Source: an uncultured Porphyromonadaceae bacterium
Lineage (GTDB): Bacteria; Bacteroidota; Bacteroidia; Bacteroidales; Muribaculaceae
Direction of reading: 5' to 3'
NCBI GenBank assembly: GCA_947174995.1
Contig: CAMWLC010000020.1
Coordinates: 1-46,988 of the forward strand
DNA length: 46,988 nucleotides
This document shows, piece by piece, positions 31,201-40,800 of the stretch (position 1 is its first letter; each line of letters begins with the position of its first letter). Under the pieces are notes generated by a model. That model was given only the letters and a program-made list of their open reading frames with translations. It was not told where the DNA came from and made no database searches. Position numbers and translations under genes: made by a program.

Positions 31201-31694
31201 CCCGGAGCGAATACACCGCAGGTCCTCCGATGGATTTCGGAGAAGACTTTCCCCTGGCCACGGATGTGCGGTGGCGTGTGTATGGCGGCAGACTTTTATC
31301 AACGCAGCGTGAGGAGGATGCAGGCAAACTGCTGCTTCGGGCTGAGGTAGAAGCGCACCCCGGATGCCGCATCGAACTTACCGCAAGCAATGAGTTCGGC
31401 ACTGACAGCTCTTCCATCATCCCCGAAATTTCCGCAGTATCCGGTCCGGAGGAGGGTGTCCCGGAAGTGTGGCCACGGGTATTCGAGGATGCGGTACACA
31501 TCAGGATGTCCCGAGCCGGACGATGGACCATTACCCTGACCGACACATCGGGAAAGATCTTGCTCGTCCACACCCTTGACTTACGTGACGGACAGGAAAT
31601 CTCCTTGTATCCCGATGCCGCAGCCGGAATCTTGCTGCTCACGCTGACTGACGAAAGGGGGAATGTCAGCACCGTGAAACTGATGCGTAAGTAG
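28251..31694 (+). CDS. Secreted GH85-like endo-beta-N-acetylglucosaminidase, 1147 aa
   Basis: Likely cleaves the chitobiose core of N-glycans. Residues 1-26 are a signal peptide (RRVSRITAFLFPAVVPFALGG). The GH85 TIM barrel is seen at about 45-400: HYGVWNMPPACVPAGLMDAAH (122-142), then DGIGYNSEF with the N-x-E pair (N193, E195) that in GH85 enzymes orients and catalyses, WYDGTSEFG (227-235) and NYNWNYP (263-269). A beta-sandwich region follows (about 450-600), then Fn3-like, a LamG-like module (about 780-960, WHHMIYTF and WYLDGK) and an Ig-like part. The last 70 residues resemble a type IX secretion sorting domain (GRWTITLTDTSGKILL to TVKLMRK). It starts 5 nt after DUF4250. Confidence 0.8.
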   Translation: MCSRTLRRVSRITAFLFPAVVPFALGGTTPFVDPGPSGADFLLALGDWTPGTPWCEDENFFISRVCPAARFRNQATQIDPTLDEESDKKLIFWVPAGDETHPALPGGNFDSETFTQWSYVTHYGVWNMPPACVPAGLMDAAHRNGVAVSAVAAIPFGPISPEWERALREAAGSGAEKMAAWLNRCGLDGIGYNSEFTADPSLIASLGRWHGELRTLMASPLKEIIWYDGTSEFGYPMFDLGLGTHNDEIWGGGGDVRTSLFFNYNWNYPETLERSVEYAREMGRTPLDLYCGINMQGREPHDLSRGLWSLLRRYPLSIGLWGAHSANMFWESRGECGGSAEGRQRHYLSGIERWFCGGTRNPLTSRRNGGENIAYGPGNDDFPGMSSMMTARSPLSWDLSERPFITSFCLGNGMFLNKEGMCCHDSQWYDLGAQDYLPTWTWWWAGEWLGRDGGRVPVEGMEAEYTHDDAWTGGSSVRIYGSAANEWLHLFKTQFGIGRGDQLSVCLKHVAGAGRISLVLCAEDHESEPVEVPLDVTEGTADWQRFTLYPGLTEGTEFLSGKTLAMMGLRFTDAEELDIRLGNIELTRPGGYRDIPAAPVIERAEVMEAGPGGAVGKIIFNMPDESTKGPYNLDHGVSRFNLYARQPGGEPQLRGMTSVWAALLYGIPGEWERPDAALEMGVAAVGLDGHTESPVSWSGPLSVAPVFDPGPPVQEIPAPGFEREYGAPPVIESLSVTSAATDGTLSVEAVADVPSTTRSRGVRIGECGYGFTYADAGIVRSMAPHSVSFMIRPDAPADTVPRTLFTVRDRSDVWSDNHFGSFRHTISADGTTSAFVLTGSAGGDAVYYFDETPDTRLYPGEWHHMIYTFETDEAGGVRPRWYLDGKERKPVRRVRGRTTVTGDEMPFEKRLKSWRPGNVGEVGGYVHGAVAMEGSVACMKFHSDPVTDEETAGRIMADTSSDSIMAPVAYRDTGVEGVGELYRPRSEYTAGPPMDFGEDFPLATDVRWRVYGGRLLSTQREEDAGKLLLRAEVEAHPGCRIELTASNEFGTDSSSIIPEISAVSGPEEGVPEVWPRVFEDAVHIRMSRAGRWTITLTDTSGKILLVHTLDLRDGQEISLYPDAAAGILLLTLTDERGNVSTVKLMRK

Positions 31695-31910
31695 CACTGC
31701 GGGAGGAGGGTCAATGTTAACGAATGTTGTAAGAAATTAAAGGGATGTTAACCTGCAAACTAAAACCGCATTGACCGTGTTTACAAGATACAAAAGCGAA
31801 AACAAAGAAAGCAAGAGACAAGAAAGCAATATGGATAAGTATTCAAGGTTTCGCGAGAAAGGTTGAATGCGGTTTTAAGTTTAGTTAGATATAGTTTATA
31901 GTGGAATCGA

Positions 31911-31948
31911 GAGAGGGCCGTCGTGGAAGCGGCCCTCTCGTTTGTTTT
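31911..31948 (+). terminator. Intrinsic terminator before the junction region
   Basis: A perfect 10-bp stem (GAGAGGGCCG 31911-31920, CGGCCCTCTC 31930-31939) with a 9-nt loop is followed by CGTTTGTTTT. It lies 216 nt after the GH85-like stop. The 31695-31910 stretch between them holds no supported gene; it could be a 3' UTR or encode a small RNA ended by this hairpin. Confidence 0.75.
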
Positions 31949-31970
31949 CAGGGATTTACAAGCATTGTTA

Positions 31971-32028
31971 AACATTTGATATTCAACATTTAACATTTAA
32001 TATTAATGTCGAAAAAACGGGGTTTTTT
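31971..32028. repeat. AACATTT repeats and AAAAAAC/GTTTTTT hairpin
   Basis: AACATTT occurs three times in 31971-31999 within an AT-rich block. Immediately after, AAAAAAC (32012-32018) and GTTTTTT (32022-32028) form a 7-bp stem with a GGG loop, usable as a terminator in either direction. No gene is supported here. Confidence 0.6.
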
Positions 32029-32061
32029 ATAGCTGTCAATGAGTTAGAGATCCTTCGAAAA

Positions 32062-32146
32062 GTGTAACACGAAATGTAATATTTGACCGAATTTTGTAAC
32101 ACGGATTGTAACACGGATTGTAACACATTCCAGCTCGTGTTACACG
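32062..32146. repeat. Iteron-like TTGTAACACGGA repeats
   Basis: Three contiguous 12-bp units, TTGTAACACGGA (32094-32105), the same again (32106-32117) and TTGTAACACATT (32118-32129). A further GTGTAACACG lies at about 32062-32072 and an inverted CGTGTTACACG at 32136-32146. Spacing near one helical turn and the inverted copy suggest a protein-binding array, such as integrase arm sites, a replication iteron set or a repressor array. There are no spacers, so it is not a CRISPR. Confidence 0.65.
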
Positions 32147-32202
32147 CATTGCAAGGAGAATAATAATTGGGGTGTTGATAAAAAGAATCCCCAAGGCCGG
32201 CT

Positions 32203-32260
32203 GGGGAGTTGGGGATGGGGTTGGCTGGCCGGCCAAGAGGATTCTCGTGGTGCAAAGTTA
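32203..32260 (-). promoter_or_regulatory. G-rich inverted region and orphan minus-strand -7 box
   Basis: GCAAAGTTA at 32252-32260 reads TAACTTTGC on the minus strand, a good -7 box pointing left, but no convincing gene follows. Between it and the repeats lies a G-rich block (GGGG at 32203, 32211 and 32217) flanked by GGCCGGC/GCCGGCC arms. A short structured RNA ending at the 32012-32028 hairpin (about 230 nt) is possible; alternatively the promoter lost its gene when the element inserted. Confidence 0.4.
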
Positions 32261-32578
32261 ATGCTTCCCGGGGGCGGTTTCCAAATTTTCCGGGTGATTT
32301 CTTCCGGCCGGTTCCGCACTTTGCTGAGTTTCAGGGATATATTTTTTTCGGGGTGCGCGGAGGTGTCGGATGGGGCTGATTTTTCTGATTTTCGTGTTCG
32401 GTGCCGTTTGTTTTTCTGATTTTCGCGCCGGCCCCCGGGTCTCCCTATGCGATTTGTGCGGGATGGGTGTGCTTGCGGTGGAAGGGGATTTTTTCCCCTG
32501 TACGTGACGTAGTGATCAAAAAACAATTTTTCACGCCGTTTTTTCTCCGCCGTTGTTATTGACGATTTTTCTTTTTTT

Positions 32579-32717
32579 CTACATCTACATCTACATCTAT
32601 AGAAAATATCTTTGAATAGATATTTTCTTCTACATCTACAATCTACATCAAACGCGCGCGCGTGCGTAGGTTAACGTTTGGTTCGGTTTTGGTTACGGTT
32701 TGGTTACGGTTCGGTTT
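32579..32717. repeat. CTACAT hexamers, 11-bp palindrome and GGTTACGGTTT array
   Basis: Three CTACAT hexamers (32579-32596) and more copies at 32630-32648 flank a perfect palindrome, AGAAAATATCT (32601-32611) and AGATATTTTCT (32618-32628). After an alternating GC run (about 32653-32665), an 11-bp array follows: GGTTCGGTTTT (32680), GGTTACGGTTT (32691) and GGTTACGGTTC (32702). The order of palindrome and direct repeats resembles an origin, partition or recombination region. The rest of 32261-32759 is AT-rich and holds no supported gene. Confidence 0.65.
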
Positions 32718-32759
32718 CTGAGAATTTTCTAAAAGTAGAAAAGTAGATCAATCCTGTTT

Positions 32760-33065
32760 TTACTCCACCTCATCTTCCCCGGTGAGTTCGGCGAGGCGTT
32801 CCTCGATTGTCTTGACATTGACATCACCGGTTACAGCAAGGTCTACGGACTTCATCTTAGGCGCAAGATAGGCGACGTATTTCTCCATGATGATGGCACG
32901 TGCCTGAGGGTCGAGCTTCTGAAGATCATCGGCGAATTGTCCGCTCTCGTGGTATGCCTTCCACTGCTCCGCGAGGATTTCGCGCAGGTTGGAGGTGGTC
33001 TTGTTGGGGGTGCCTTTCTGTCGGCCGCCCATACGGCCTCTGCCGTCGTTTTTCTGCCTTGCCAT
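32760..33065 (-). CDS. Phage-type small protein with GGRQKGTPNK motif, 101 aa
   Basis: A basic N-terminus carries GRMGGRQKGTPNKTT, the motif found at the start of DUF5681-type and small terminase-like phage proteins. A helical middle follows (LREILAEQWKAYHESGQFADDL, then ARAIIMEKYVAYLAPKM) and an acidic end (LAELTGEDEVE). It may be a small terminase or another DNA-packaging accessory, but the identity is not certain. It diverges from the large plus-strand series, with two facing -7 boxes between them. Confidence 0.7.
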   Translation of the reverse strand: MARQKNDGRGRMGGRQKGTPNKTTSNLREILAEQWKAYHESGQFADDLQKLDPQARAIIMEKYVAYLAPKMKSVDLAVTGDVNVKTIEERLAELTGEDEVE

Positions 33066-33123
33066 ACTAAAGTAGTTTAATTTAGTTTTTGGATGTACGT
33101 GCGGTTAAAGATAAAATATCAAT

Positions 33124-33147
33124 GCAAAGATAATGAGTTAGATTTGC
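33124..33147. promoter_or_regulatory. Facing -7 boxes of the divergent phage-type genes
   Basis: GCAAAGATA (33124-33132) reads TATCTTTGC on the minus strand and would serve the 101-aa gene. TAGATTTGC (33139-33147) serves the plus-strand series starting at 33185. Both match TAnnTTTGC and are only 6 bp apart, so the two directions may compete. No clear -33 boxes are seen. Confidence 0.5.
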
Positions 33148-33184
33148 CCCGTGGTATTATCTTCAACTTCTTATCATCATAAAT

Positions 33185-33682
33185 ATGGGACTTTTAGGAG
33201 GCGCGATAGGCGCAGGACTTAGTGCAGTTGGCGGTATCTTCGGCGGCATTGCAGCGTCCAAGGCGATGAAAAACGTGCAGAATAACCTCAAAGAACAGCG
33301 GTCATCCAACAGGGATTGGTATGACCGCCGCTATAATGAGGACGCTACACAGAGAGCGGACGCAGTTGCGGCGGTCAATCGAGTTGAGCAGGGAATCCGG
33401 GAGCGAAACCGACAGGCGGCGGGTATTCAGGCGGTAACCGGAGGGACGGAGGAGAGCTTGGCTGCATCGAAGGCTGCTAATAATCAGGCCATCGCGGAGG
33501 CAACCGCCGCTATTGCCATCAACGGCGACCGCAGGAAGGACGCTATCGAGCAACAGTATCAGGCGAAAGACGAGGCCCTGCAATCTCAACTCAACGACCT
33601 TGAGAGACAGAAGGCGGCAGGTGTCTCTCAGGCGATCCAGGGAGTGGCTCAGGCAGGTGCGAACATAGCAGGTATCATGTAA
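33185..33682 (+). CDS. Probable phage ejection (internal virion) protein, 165 aa
   Basis: Starts with a glycine-zipper hydrophobic segment (GLLGGAIGAGLSAVGGIFGG) followed by about 120 residues of charged helix rich in Gln, Ala and Arg, and a small hydrophobic end (AQAGANIAGIM). This arrangement and size match T7 gp14-like internal virion proteins and the pilot proteins of small phages, which form a channel in the outer membrane. The next gene begins 1 nt after its stop. No sequence identity to gp14 is claimed; the reading rests on architecture and gene order. Confidence 0.6.
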   Translation: MGLLGGAIGAGLSAVGGIFGGIAASKAMKNVQNNLKEQRSSNRDWYDRRYNEDATQRADAVAAVNRVEQGIRERNRQAAGIQAVTGGTEESLAASKAANNQAIAEATAAIAINGDRRKDAIEQQYQAKDEALQSQLNDLERQKAAGVSQAIQGVAQAGANIAGIM

Positions 33683-33683
33683 C

Positions 33684-34820
33684 ATGGCGGCAATAGATGA
33701 TATTTTAGGCGGAGGCTCGGGTTATGCCGGAATAGGCTCTCAACCTGTAGCACAGACACAGAAGCCCGCCACGCCTCCACGGGCGCAACAAGCTCCGGGT
33801 GTAGACGCTACAAAGGTTGTCGGCAAGCCCGGAGAAGCCCCACAGCCAGCGGAACAGCCTCAGATGAGCTATGTTGAAATGTTCAAGATGCTCAATCCCG
33901 AAAGACCGGAGAGTGCCGAAGAAAAGGCCAGGAGGGAGAAGCGCGAGAAGGGCGAGGCTGCCCTTGCCGCAGTTGGAGACAGTATTTCCGCTCTCTCCAA
34001 TCTTTGGTTTACCTCTCAGTACGCCCCCAATGCCTATGACCCCTCCAAAGGAATGTCAGCGACTACCAAAGACAGGTGGGATAAGTTGAGGCAGGAGCGC
34101 GAGGCGAACCGCAGGGCATACTCTGACGGCTATATGCGAGCCATGGCAATGGATGAATCCAAAGACCGCGAGGATCGAAATTGGAGGCACACAATCGAGC
34201 GTGAGAAGATTGCCGATGAGAGGTATAAGGTCAAGGAGGCAAGGGATAAGGCTCTTGCCGATCTCAACGAGCAGTTGAAGCGTCACCAAATCACAGCAGC
34301 CGAGCATAAGGCAGAACAGGAGCGCATTGCCGCCCAATTTGCCGAGGGTACGGAGCAACTGAAGCAAGACGACCTCCGCGCAGGTATCCGACAGAAGGAT
34401 GCAGCCGCAGGAGCTTCACGCGCCAACGCTACCGCATCATACGCAAGGGCGAACTATTACAACAACGGTGGAGGTAGCGGAGGCAAGCATGGACCCACGC
34501 TGCAACTTGAGGACGATGAGCCTATGCACTTCGGCGATGATAAGGACTACGACCGTACCGTCATGCGTCTCGCTCCCGACTATGGAGTGCCAATAACCGT
34601 TGAAGAGGTCACCGAATGGGGGTCACAGTACAACTCCAAGACCAAGACCAGGGAGCGTGTGCCTAAGAAGACGCGCAAGGTCAAACGTGACGTGAAGGAC
34701 ATAGCCGCAGACATAGAGCGCGAGGCGGCAAAGAGAAAGAAAGCATCACAGAATAACAACACAATGCCCGGCATAGGTGGAAACGTAGGCTCAGCCAACA
34801 CCATGCCCGGTGTCAAATAA
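33684..34820 (+). CDS. Probable phage ejection-complex protein, 378 aa
   Basis: Residues 1-60 are Pro/Gln/Ala-rich and unstructured. Residues about 70-265 are highly charged helix (ESAEEKARREKREKGEAALAA, then REKIADERYKVKEARDKALADL), with a small hydrophobic stretch around AVGDSISALSNLWF. The C-terminus is Gly/Asn-rich with a repeated NTMPGxGGN/NTMPGVK motif. It stands between the gp14-like gene and the giant gene and is in the place of T7 gp15. Not recognised as a named family. It ends 8 nt before the giant reading frame. Confidence 0.6.
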   Translation: MAAIDDILGGGSGYAGIGSQPVAQTQKPATPPRAQQAPGVDATKVVGKPGEAPQPAEQPQMSYVEMFKMLNPERPESAEEKARREKREKGEAALAAVGDSISALSNLWFTSQYAPNAYDPSKGMSATTKDRWDKLRQEREANRRAYSDGYMRAMAMDESKDREDRNWRHTIEREKIADERYKVKEARDKALADLNEQLKRHQITAAEHKAEQERIAAQFAEGTEQLKQDDLRAGIRQKDAAAGASRANATASYARANYYNNGGGSGGKHGPTLQLEDDEPMHFGDDKDYDRTVMRLAPDYGVPITVEEVTEWGSQYNSKTKTRERVPKKTRKVKRDVKDIAADIEREAAKRKKASQNNNTMPGIGGNVGSANTMPGVK

Positions 34821-34828
34821 TATAGACT

Positions 34829-37800
34829 ATGGCTAACGAAAGTACCAAATGGCTTTATGATCAGCTCAAAGGCAAGGGTTACAATGTCGGCAAGGACGTG
34901 AATGAGTTTGACAGCCTCATGCGCTCCAATGCCGATTCTCGCAAATGGGCTTATGAAACCGCCACTAAATCCGGGCTGAATGTCGGCAAGGACATTGACG
35001 AGTTTTCCTCTCTTGTCGGTGGAGGCACACAGACAGCCGCGCCCTCGTCCACTCCTGCTACACCTGTTGAGGACGTAAAGCCCGAAAAACCTGCAACCCA
35101 ACCCAAGAAACGGCAGACGTGGCAACCCACGCCGATGCAAAAGGCGTTCATGGCTCATTCCATTCAGTCGCAGGTAGACCAATTCAAGGCTTCGACTGAC
35201 GCGATGTTGGAGAGATCGCAGAACACCATGGACTACTACCGAGGCGGAGGAGGTATCACAGGCGCACCTGTCAAGGGGAAAGTGAAAGTCAATCCCAAAT
35301 CCGGTGCAGTCGAGCAGACCTATCTGACCCCGACAGGCACAGCAACCGCTGACAAAGCGATGGCAGAGCGCGAGACACGCGCCTTCAACGAGTATGTAGA
35401 CAACATGACCGTAGCCGGGCAACTCCGCAGGGCAGGTCGAGACCTACAGGACCTCCACCGCAAGAGGGATGAGCGTGTCAAAGCCATAGAAGCAGAATGG
35501 GCAGATGACTACAAAAAGAACAAAGCCCCTCTTGCCGCCGTCCTTGCCGCAGGAACATACCGACCCTCAATCGAGGGAGATCAAGAGTACAGGGCATTGA
35601 CAGCCGCCATACACCAAGCGGAGAAGCGAGTGCAGACCCTACAGCATGAGAATGACCGTCAGCAGGGCAAGGACGTAGGCTTTTGGCGAGGCTTCGGCGA
35701 AGTCGTAGGCGATATAAAGACGTGGGATTTCGGCTACAGCGGACTATTGGACGCCATGACAATGCTCGATGCCTCCAAGCCCACACCGAAAGCCCTGCCC
35801 AAGACCGAGGCACAGAAAGCCGCCCAACAAACCATGCTTGAGCAGACAGCCGAGGCACAGGCAGCACAAGCCGCTTATGGGCAGAACGATTCATTTTGGA
35901 ACCGGGCAGGTGTCATGACAGGCGAAATGCTCCCCTTCATGCTTGACTTCGCCCTTATGGGAGGGTCGAACAGCGGAACATCGGCAGTGACGCGCACCAT
36001 TGACGCGGCATTGCTAAAGACCCTCCGCAGTGCCGCCCCGAAGGTAGCACGAAACAAGGCGGCACAGTGGACCGTCAAGGCTCTCGGCGCAATGCCGGAA
36101 GATTTGCTCTACCGCGCCCCGCTCATGACTAACACAGTGCAGGGCATGAAGACCGCCTCAGACATCATAGACCGCAAGCTGGGCGATGTTGTCGTTCGTG
36201 AGGACGGCACTTATGACTTCTCCAATGATAAGACGTGGGGCAGCGCGATTTGGCAAGGGGAAGCCAACGCCATCATCGAGAACTACTCCGAAATGTTCGG
36301 CACTCATCTTGAGGGTGTCCTGTCACTGAACACCCTAAGCAAGATTGCAGATACCTTCGGGGCGAAGCGACTCAGCGGCATACTTGCCAAGGCAAGCAGC
36401 AGCGAGCTTGCAGGGATAGCCGGGACTATGCAAAAGCACCTCAACCAACTCGGAGTGTCTGACTACTTCGGCGAGGTCGGAGAGGAATATTACGGTCAAA
36501 TGTGGCGCACGATGCTCAATCTTGACGATGCCTACAAGCAGAATCCGGACGGATCACGCACCAACCTTTTCCTTGACGGTCAATTTCATGGTGACATTTG
36601 GGGAGGCATGGCACTCTCAATGGGACTTATGGGCGCAGGTAAGTACACGCTCTCTGCCGCCGCCTACGGCTCAATGAAGCATAAGGTCAACAAGACCGAC
36701 ACAAGAGCCGCCGAGATCTTCACTCCCGAAGTGTGGGAGGGCTGGAGAGACAGAATTGACAACACCACCAATGCCGACATAGGCGCAATGGCTGAATCAA
36801 TCATCACCGACACGTCATTGACCCCGGAACAGATAGACGCAGCCATGAACTATATGGAAGCCTCCCTCAACCTCCGAGGCTTCAACCTTGCAAGCGTAGC
36901 ACGTCAGCGCGGAGGGGAACAGACAGCGGAGGAAGCCGCAGCCAATGAAAGCTACATGGACGGATATGCCGCCACCACTCCGCAGGAAATGAACGATGCT
37001 AAGAGAATGCTCGACTTACAGCGTCAGCGTCTCGCCTCTGCCCTCTCCGATGATATGGTGCAGGAGTATGACGCAGACCCCATAGGCGCACTCTCCCGCA
37101 CAGCCGACCCCGAACTTAGACGCATAGCCGCCGATTATGTCAACGCCAAGCAGGTCTATGACGGCATGATACAGCGTGTGCGTGACGATATGGACGGACG
37201 CATAACCCAAAGTGACGCCATGATCGACAGCCGGGTCAACAGGGAGACAGGCATGATACAGCCCGCCACCATGAAGATTGACGACAGGGCAGTCTATATC
37301 GTGAACGGCACCGTCTCCATGTATGAGGATGGCTCAGGAGTTGACACCGAGAACTCGAGCGAGAGCATCATCATCCGCGATGCAGAGACCGGGAAGATAG
37401 AGTTTGCCGACCCCTCGCAAGTCCTCAATGTCGGAGACGGCATTGACGCGGAGAGCGAGAAAGAGGCGGCAAGAAACCAAATCACACAGGAGATAGCCCA
37501 AGCAGCCGCCAACAACATTGACGGCGTTCTTTCCTTCGCCCCCGGCGAATCATATTCCGTCCTCGACCTTGACGGCAACCAAGAGCCTATAACCATACTC
37601 GGACAGACCGCAGACGAAGAGGGAATGCCCCTTGACGGCTATGTGGACATTCAGTATCCGGACGGCACTATTCAGACTGTAGCCACGTCAGACCTCCAGC
37701 AGTGGGTGGACGCTGCCAACGACCAAAGGGTAGCGCAATTCGCTGATGAGAGAGCCACAGAGCGAGCCGCCGCCGATGAAGCGGAGCGACAGGCAGACGA

Positions 37801-40800
37801 GACAGGACTGAGCAACCCTAACCGCGACCGCTCCCTTCTGCCCGACAATTGGGAAATGCCCTATTATGGCTTCAACACCACCGCATCACGCTACATAGAG
37901 AGCGAGAGAGGCACAGGGGGCATACTCTATCAAGACGAGCAGGGGAATGACGCCATTGTCATTTCTGCCATTGATGACAACAACTATGTAGGATATTTCC
38001 GCGAGTATGACGAGCAGGAACAGCCCACAAACCGATGGAGCGCGAAGTTTCAGAACGGCAGCGGACTGAGAGAGAACCATCGGGACATGATGCAGACTGC
38101 GCAGGAACTCCTGCCCGCAGGTCATGAGCTGACCGAACACACAAGCGTCTCCACAGACGGACTCCGCAACCTTGCCAACCAACTGAAGCATGGCTATGAG
38201 CTACAGTATGACGAGCAGGGGAATATCATTACCACAGAAGTAATGATAAACATGATGGCACGTGAAAACGAGCTTGGACTTTCCGACTATGAGCCGGGAA
38301 GCATAGACCCTGCAAGAGTATCGAGCGAGGAATATAAGGAAGCTGCTGCACGTCTTATCCCCTATATGGAAGCTCTCGGACTATCAAAGTTCAACATACA
38401 TTGGGAGGACGGCTACCTTTATGTGGATCATCCTGTCCTCAGACGCGCCGACACGCCTCAGCAGGAGGCAGACCCCGGCGTTCCCGAAAGTGGCGAAATC
38501 GTTCTCAATACTGAGGGAAATGCCGAAAACGGGGGTCAAGGCGTTCCCGAAGCGGTCTCAAATGATGGAGTGATAGATATTCCTTCCCCTGATGCGGCAG
38601 AGGTGGAGGCAATGCTTGCGCCCGAAGAGCCTCAGCCCTCAGCCCTCTCCCAAATCCCTACCGATGAAAAGGGAGACCCCATATATGAACAGGCAGAGCC
38701 GGAGACCGCATGGGACGCACTCATGGAGGAGACCGAGGACGAGCAGATAGCGCAGAACGTCATAGCGCAGGAGATAGCCGAGCGAGAGGAGGCGCTGAAG
38801 AAACTTGAGAAGCAGAAACCGAAAGCCGGGCTATCGACCAGGGAGAAGATAGAGGCTGAAAAGGATAAGAAAAAGGCAATGGACGATATCCGCAGGAGCA
38901 TCGACCATTGGAAGCGTATGTCTTCCACCAAGCAGCGGAGACAGGCAGAGGCCGATGCAATCCGCAACGAGGAAGCCCGCATGAAAGACGAGGAGCGGAG
39001 AGCGCAGGAAGAACAGGCAAGAGCCGAGCGGGCCGAGATGGAGCGTCAGGAGAGGGAGCGGCGCGATGCCGAGGCTAAAGCGGAGGCGGAGAGACTGCGC
39101 AGGGAGAAGGAGGAGCGCGACGGAATCCCGGAAATGTCACATGATACGCCGGAGGATGCTCGAAAGAGGGGCAAGCGGCGCGTTGGCTCCACGATCTATA
39201 TCCGTCAGGAACCCATCGCGGACAAATTGGAGGGTAAGGAGGTGACCGTGGATTTCAATGAGAAGAGGAAGGGGCACCGGCCGAAGGGTCGCCTGGTAGT
39301 GATCGAGGCGGCGCAAGGTCAGGCGAGCCATACCGAGGGGATGCGGAATCCGCTCTTCTTCATCGACGAAGCGCAGCCGAAGGACCGCACGGATACGGAG
39401 AGCATACTGGCCGAGCGCAAGCATGCGAAAGAGATGGATCCGGCCTTGATAACGGACTCGCGTGACATGGTGGATCCTTTCCGCGGGGCGCCGACCGTGA
39501 ACAGCCGAGGCGAGACTATCCAGGGGAATCACCGCATGGCGACGCTGCGCTATATGTATTCCAACGAGCCTGAGGCACGGAAACGCTACCGCGATTATCT
39601 CCACGAACATGCTAAAGAGTTCGGCTTCACGCCTGAACAGGCACAGGCGATATCTTCGATGAAGGAGCCTGTACTCGTGAATATGGTGGATGTGGACGAT
39701 GCGATGGCCATAGAGTTGGGTCAGGACACGGGCAACTCACGCGAGACAGGAGGCAGCGACCGAATTGATGCTGACAGGCTTGCCAACGGAATAGGGGACA
39801 AGATGGGGCGATTCATGGACACTCTTCTGACGGATGAGAGCGAGGAGGGGGACTCGTTACGCTCCCTTATCCGCCGCAACGGTCTTGAGGCTCTGAAGTA
39901 TCTGCGCGATATGGGCAAGATAGATGACCGGCAGTATTCCACAGCCGTGAGCAGCGACGGGACCCTCAGCGACGAGGGTGTGGAGGATATGGAGAAATTC
40001 ATCAAGCGGACTTTTTTTGCCGGAGAGAGCAGGGAGTTCGGGGAGATGTTCGGTGCCCTTCCAGCCAAGGCGCAGAGTGCGGTGCTGTCGCAGATATGGC
40101 GTGATTCGAAGACGGCGGAGGCGGACAAGCTGACGCCTCACGTCAAGGAGGCGGTGAAGTCCTTCTACGCCCTGCGGAGCATACCGCAGTTCAAGGAGGC
40201 AAGGAATTTCAAGGATGCGCTTGAGGCAGTGGAGATGTGGAGGGCACAGACGGAGTTTAACGAGGAGGGTGAGACGGTGAGCAACCGTAATCGCCATTCC
40301 AATTTCGCTTTGCGTCTGGCCGCCATGATGAAGGGGTCGAGCATGAAGGAGACACGCGCCGTGTTGAAGCAGATGCTTGACTGGATGCAGGAGAGGGAGG
40401 AGGAGGCCGGACTGTTCGATACGGAATCGGGGGAAGTGGAGGTGCAGGACAGGACATTTGCAGGAGCAGTTAAGCTGGTGCTTGGGGTGGAGTATGCTCC
40501 GGGCGAGGCATCGCCGGTAATTCCCTCGGCTTCCGACACGCGAAAAGAGGCGTCGGGAACGTTAGGAAAGAGTAACGATAAAAAACATGAGAATGGAGAG
40601 AATGGAGAGAATGGAGGCTCTGATGTGGCTGGCGACGGTCAAGCGGGCACGCGGGGGGAGCAAGGAAGCGGCGGAAATGATCGCGGCGGAAAACGAGCTG
40701 AGGGCGCAGAAGGGACTTCCGAGTCTGGAGACGGAGCTGGGACTGTAGAAGGAAAACCGACCCTGCTTGATGTAGTCAGGACCTTATATGAAAAGGGAAA

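Noticed and set aside
32062..32146. CRISPR array
   Set aside because: Repeat units are 12 bp and contiguous with no spacers.
32203..32224. Three-layer G-quadruplex
   Set aside because: Only three runs of four G and then GG; at best a two-layer structure, so only noted as a G-rich block.
31983..32255. 90-codon and 66-codon minus-strand ORFs across the junction repeats
   Set aside because: They run through the iterons, giving repeated CYNP or LQSV words, with no family similarity.
31950..33180. tRNA gene as integration target
   Set aside because: No cloverleaf-like sequence or T-arm motif was seen on either strand near the junction.
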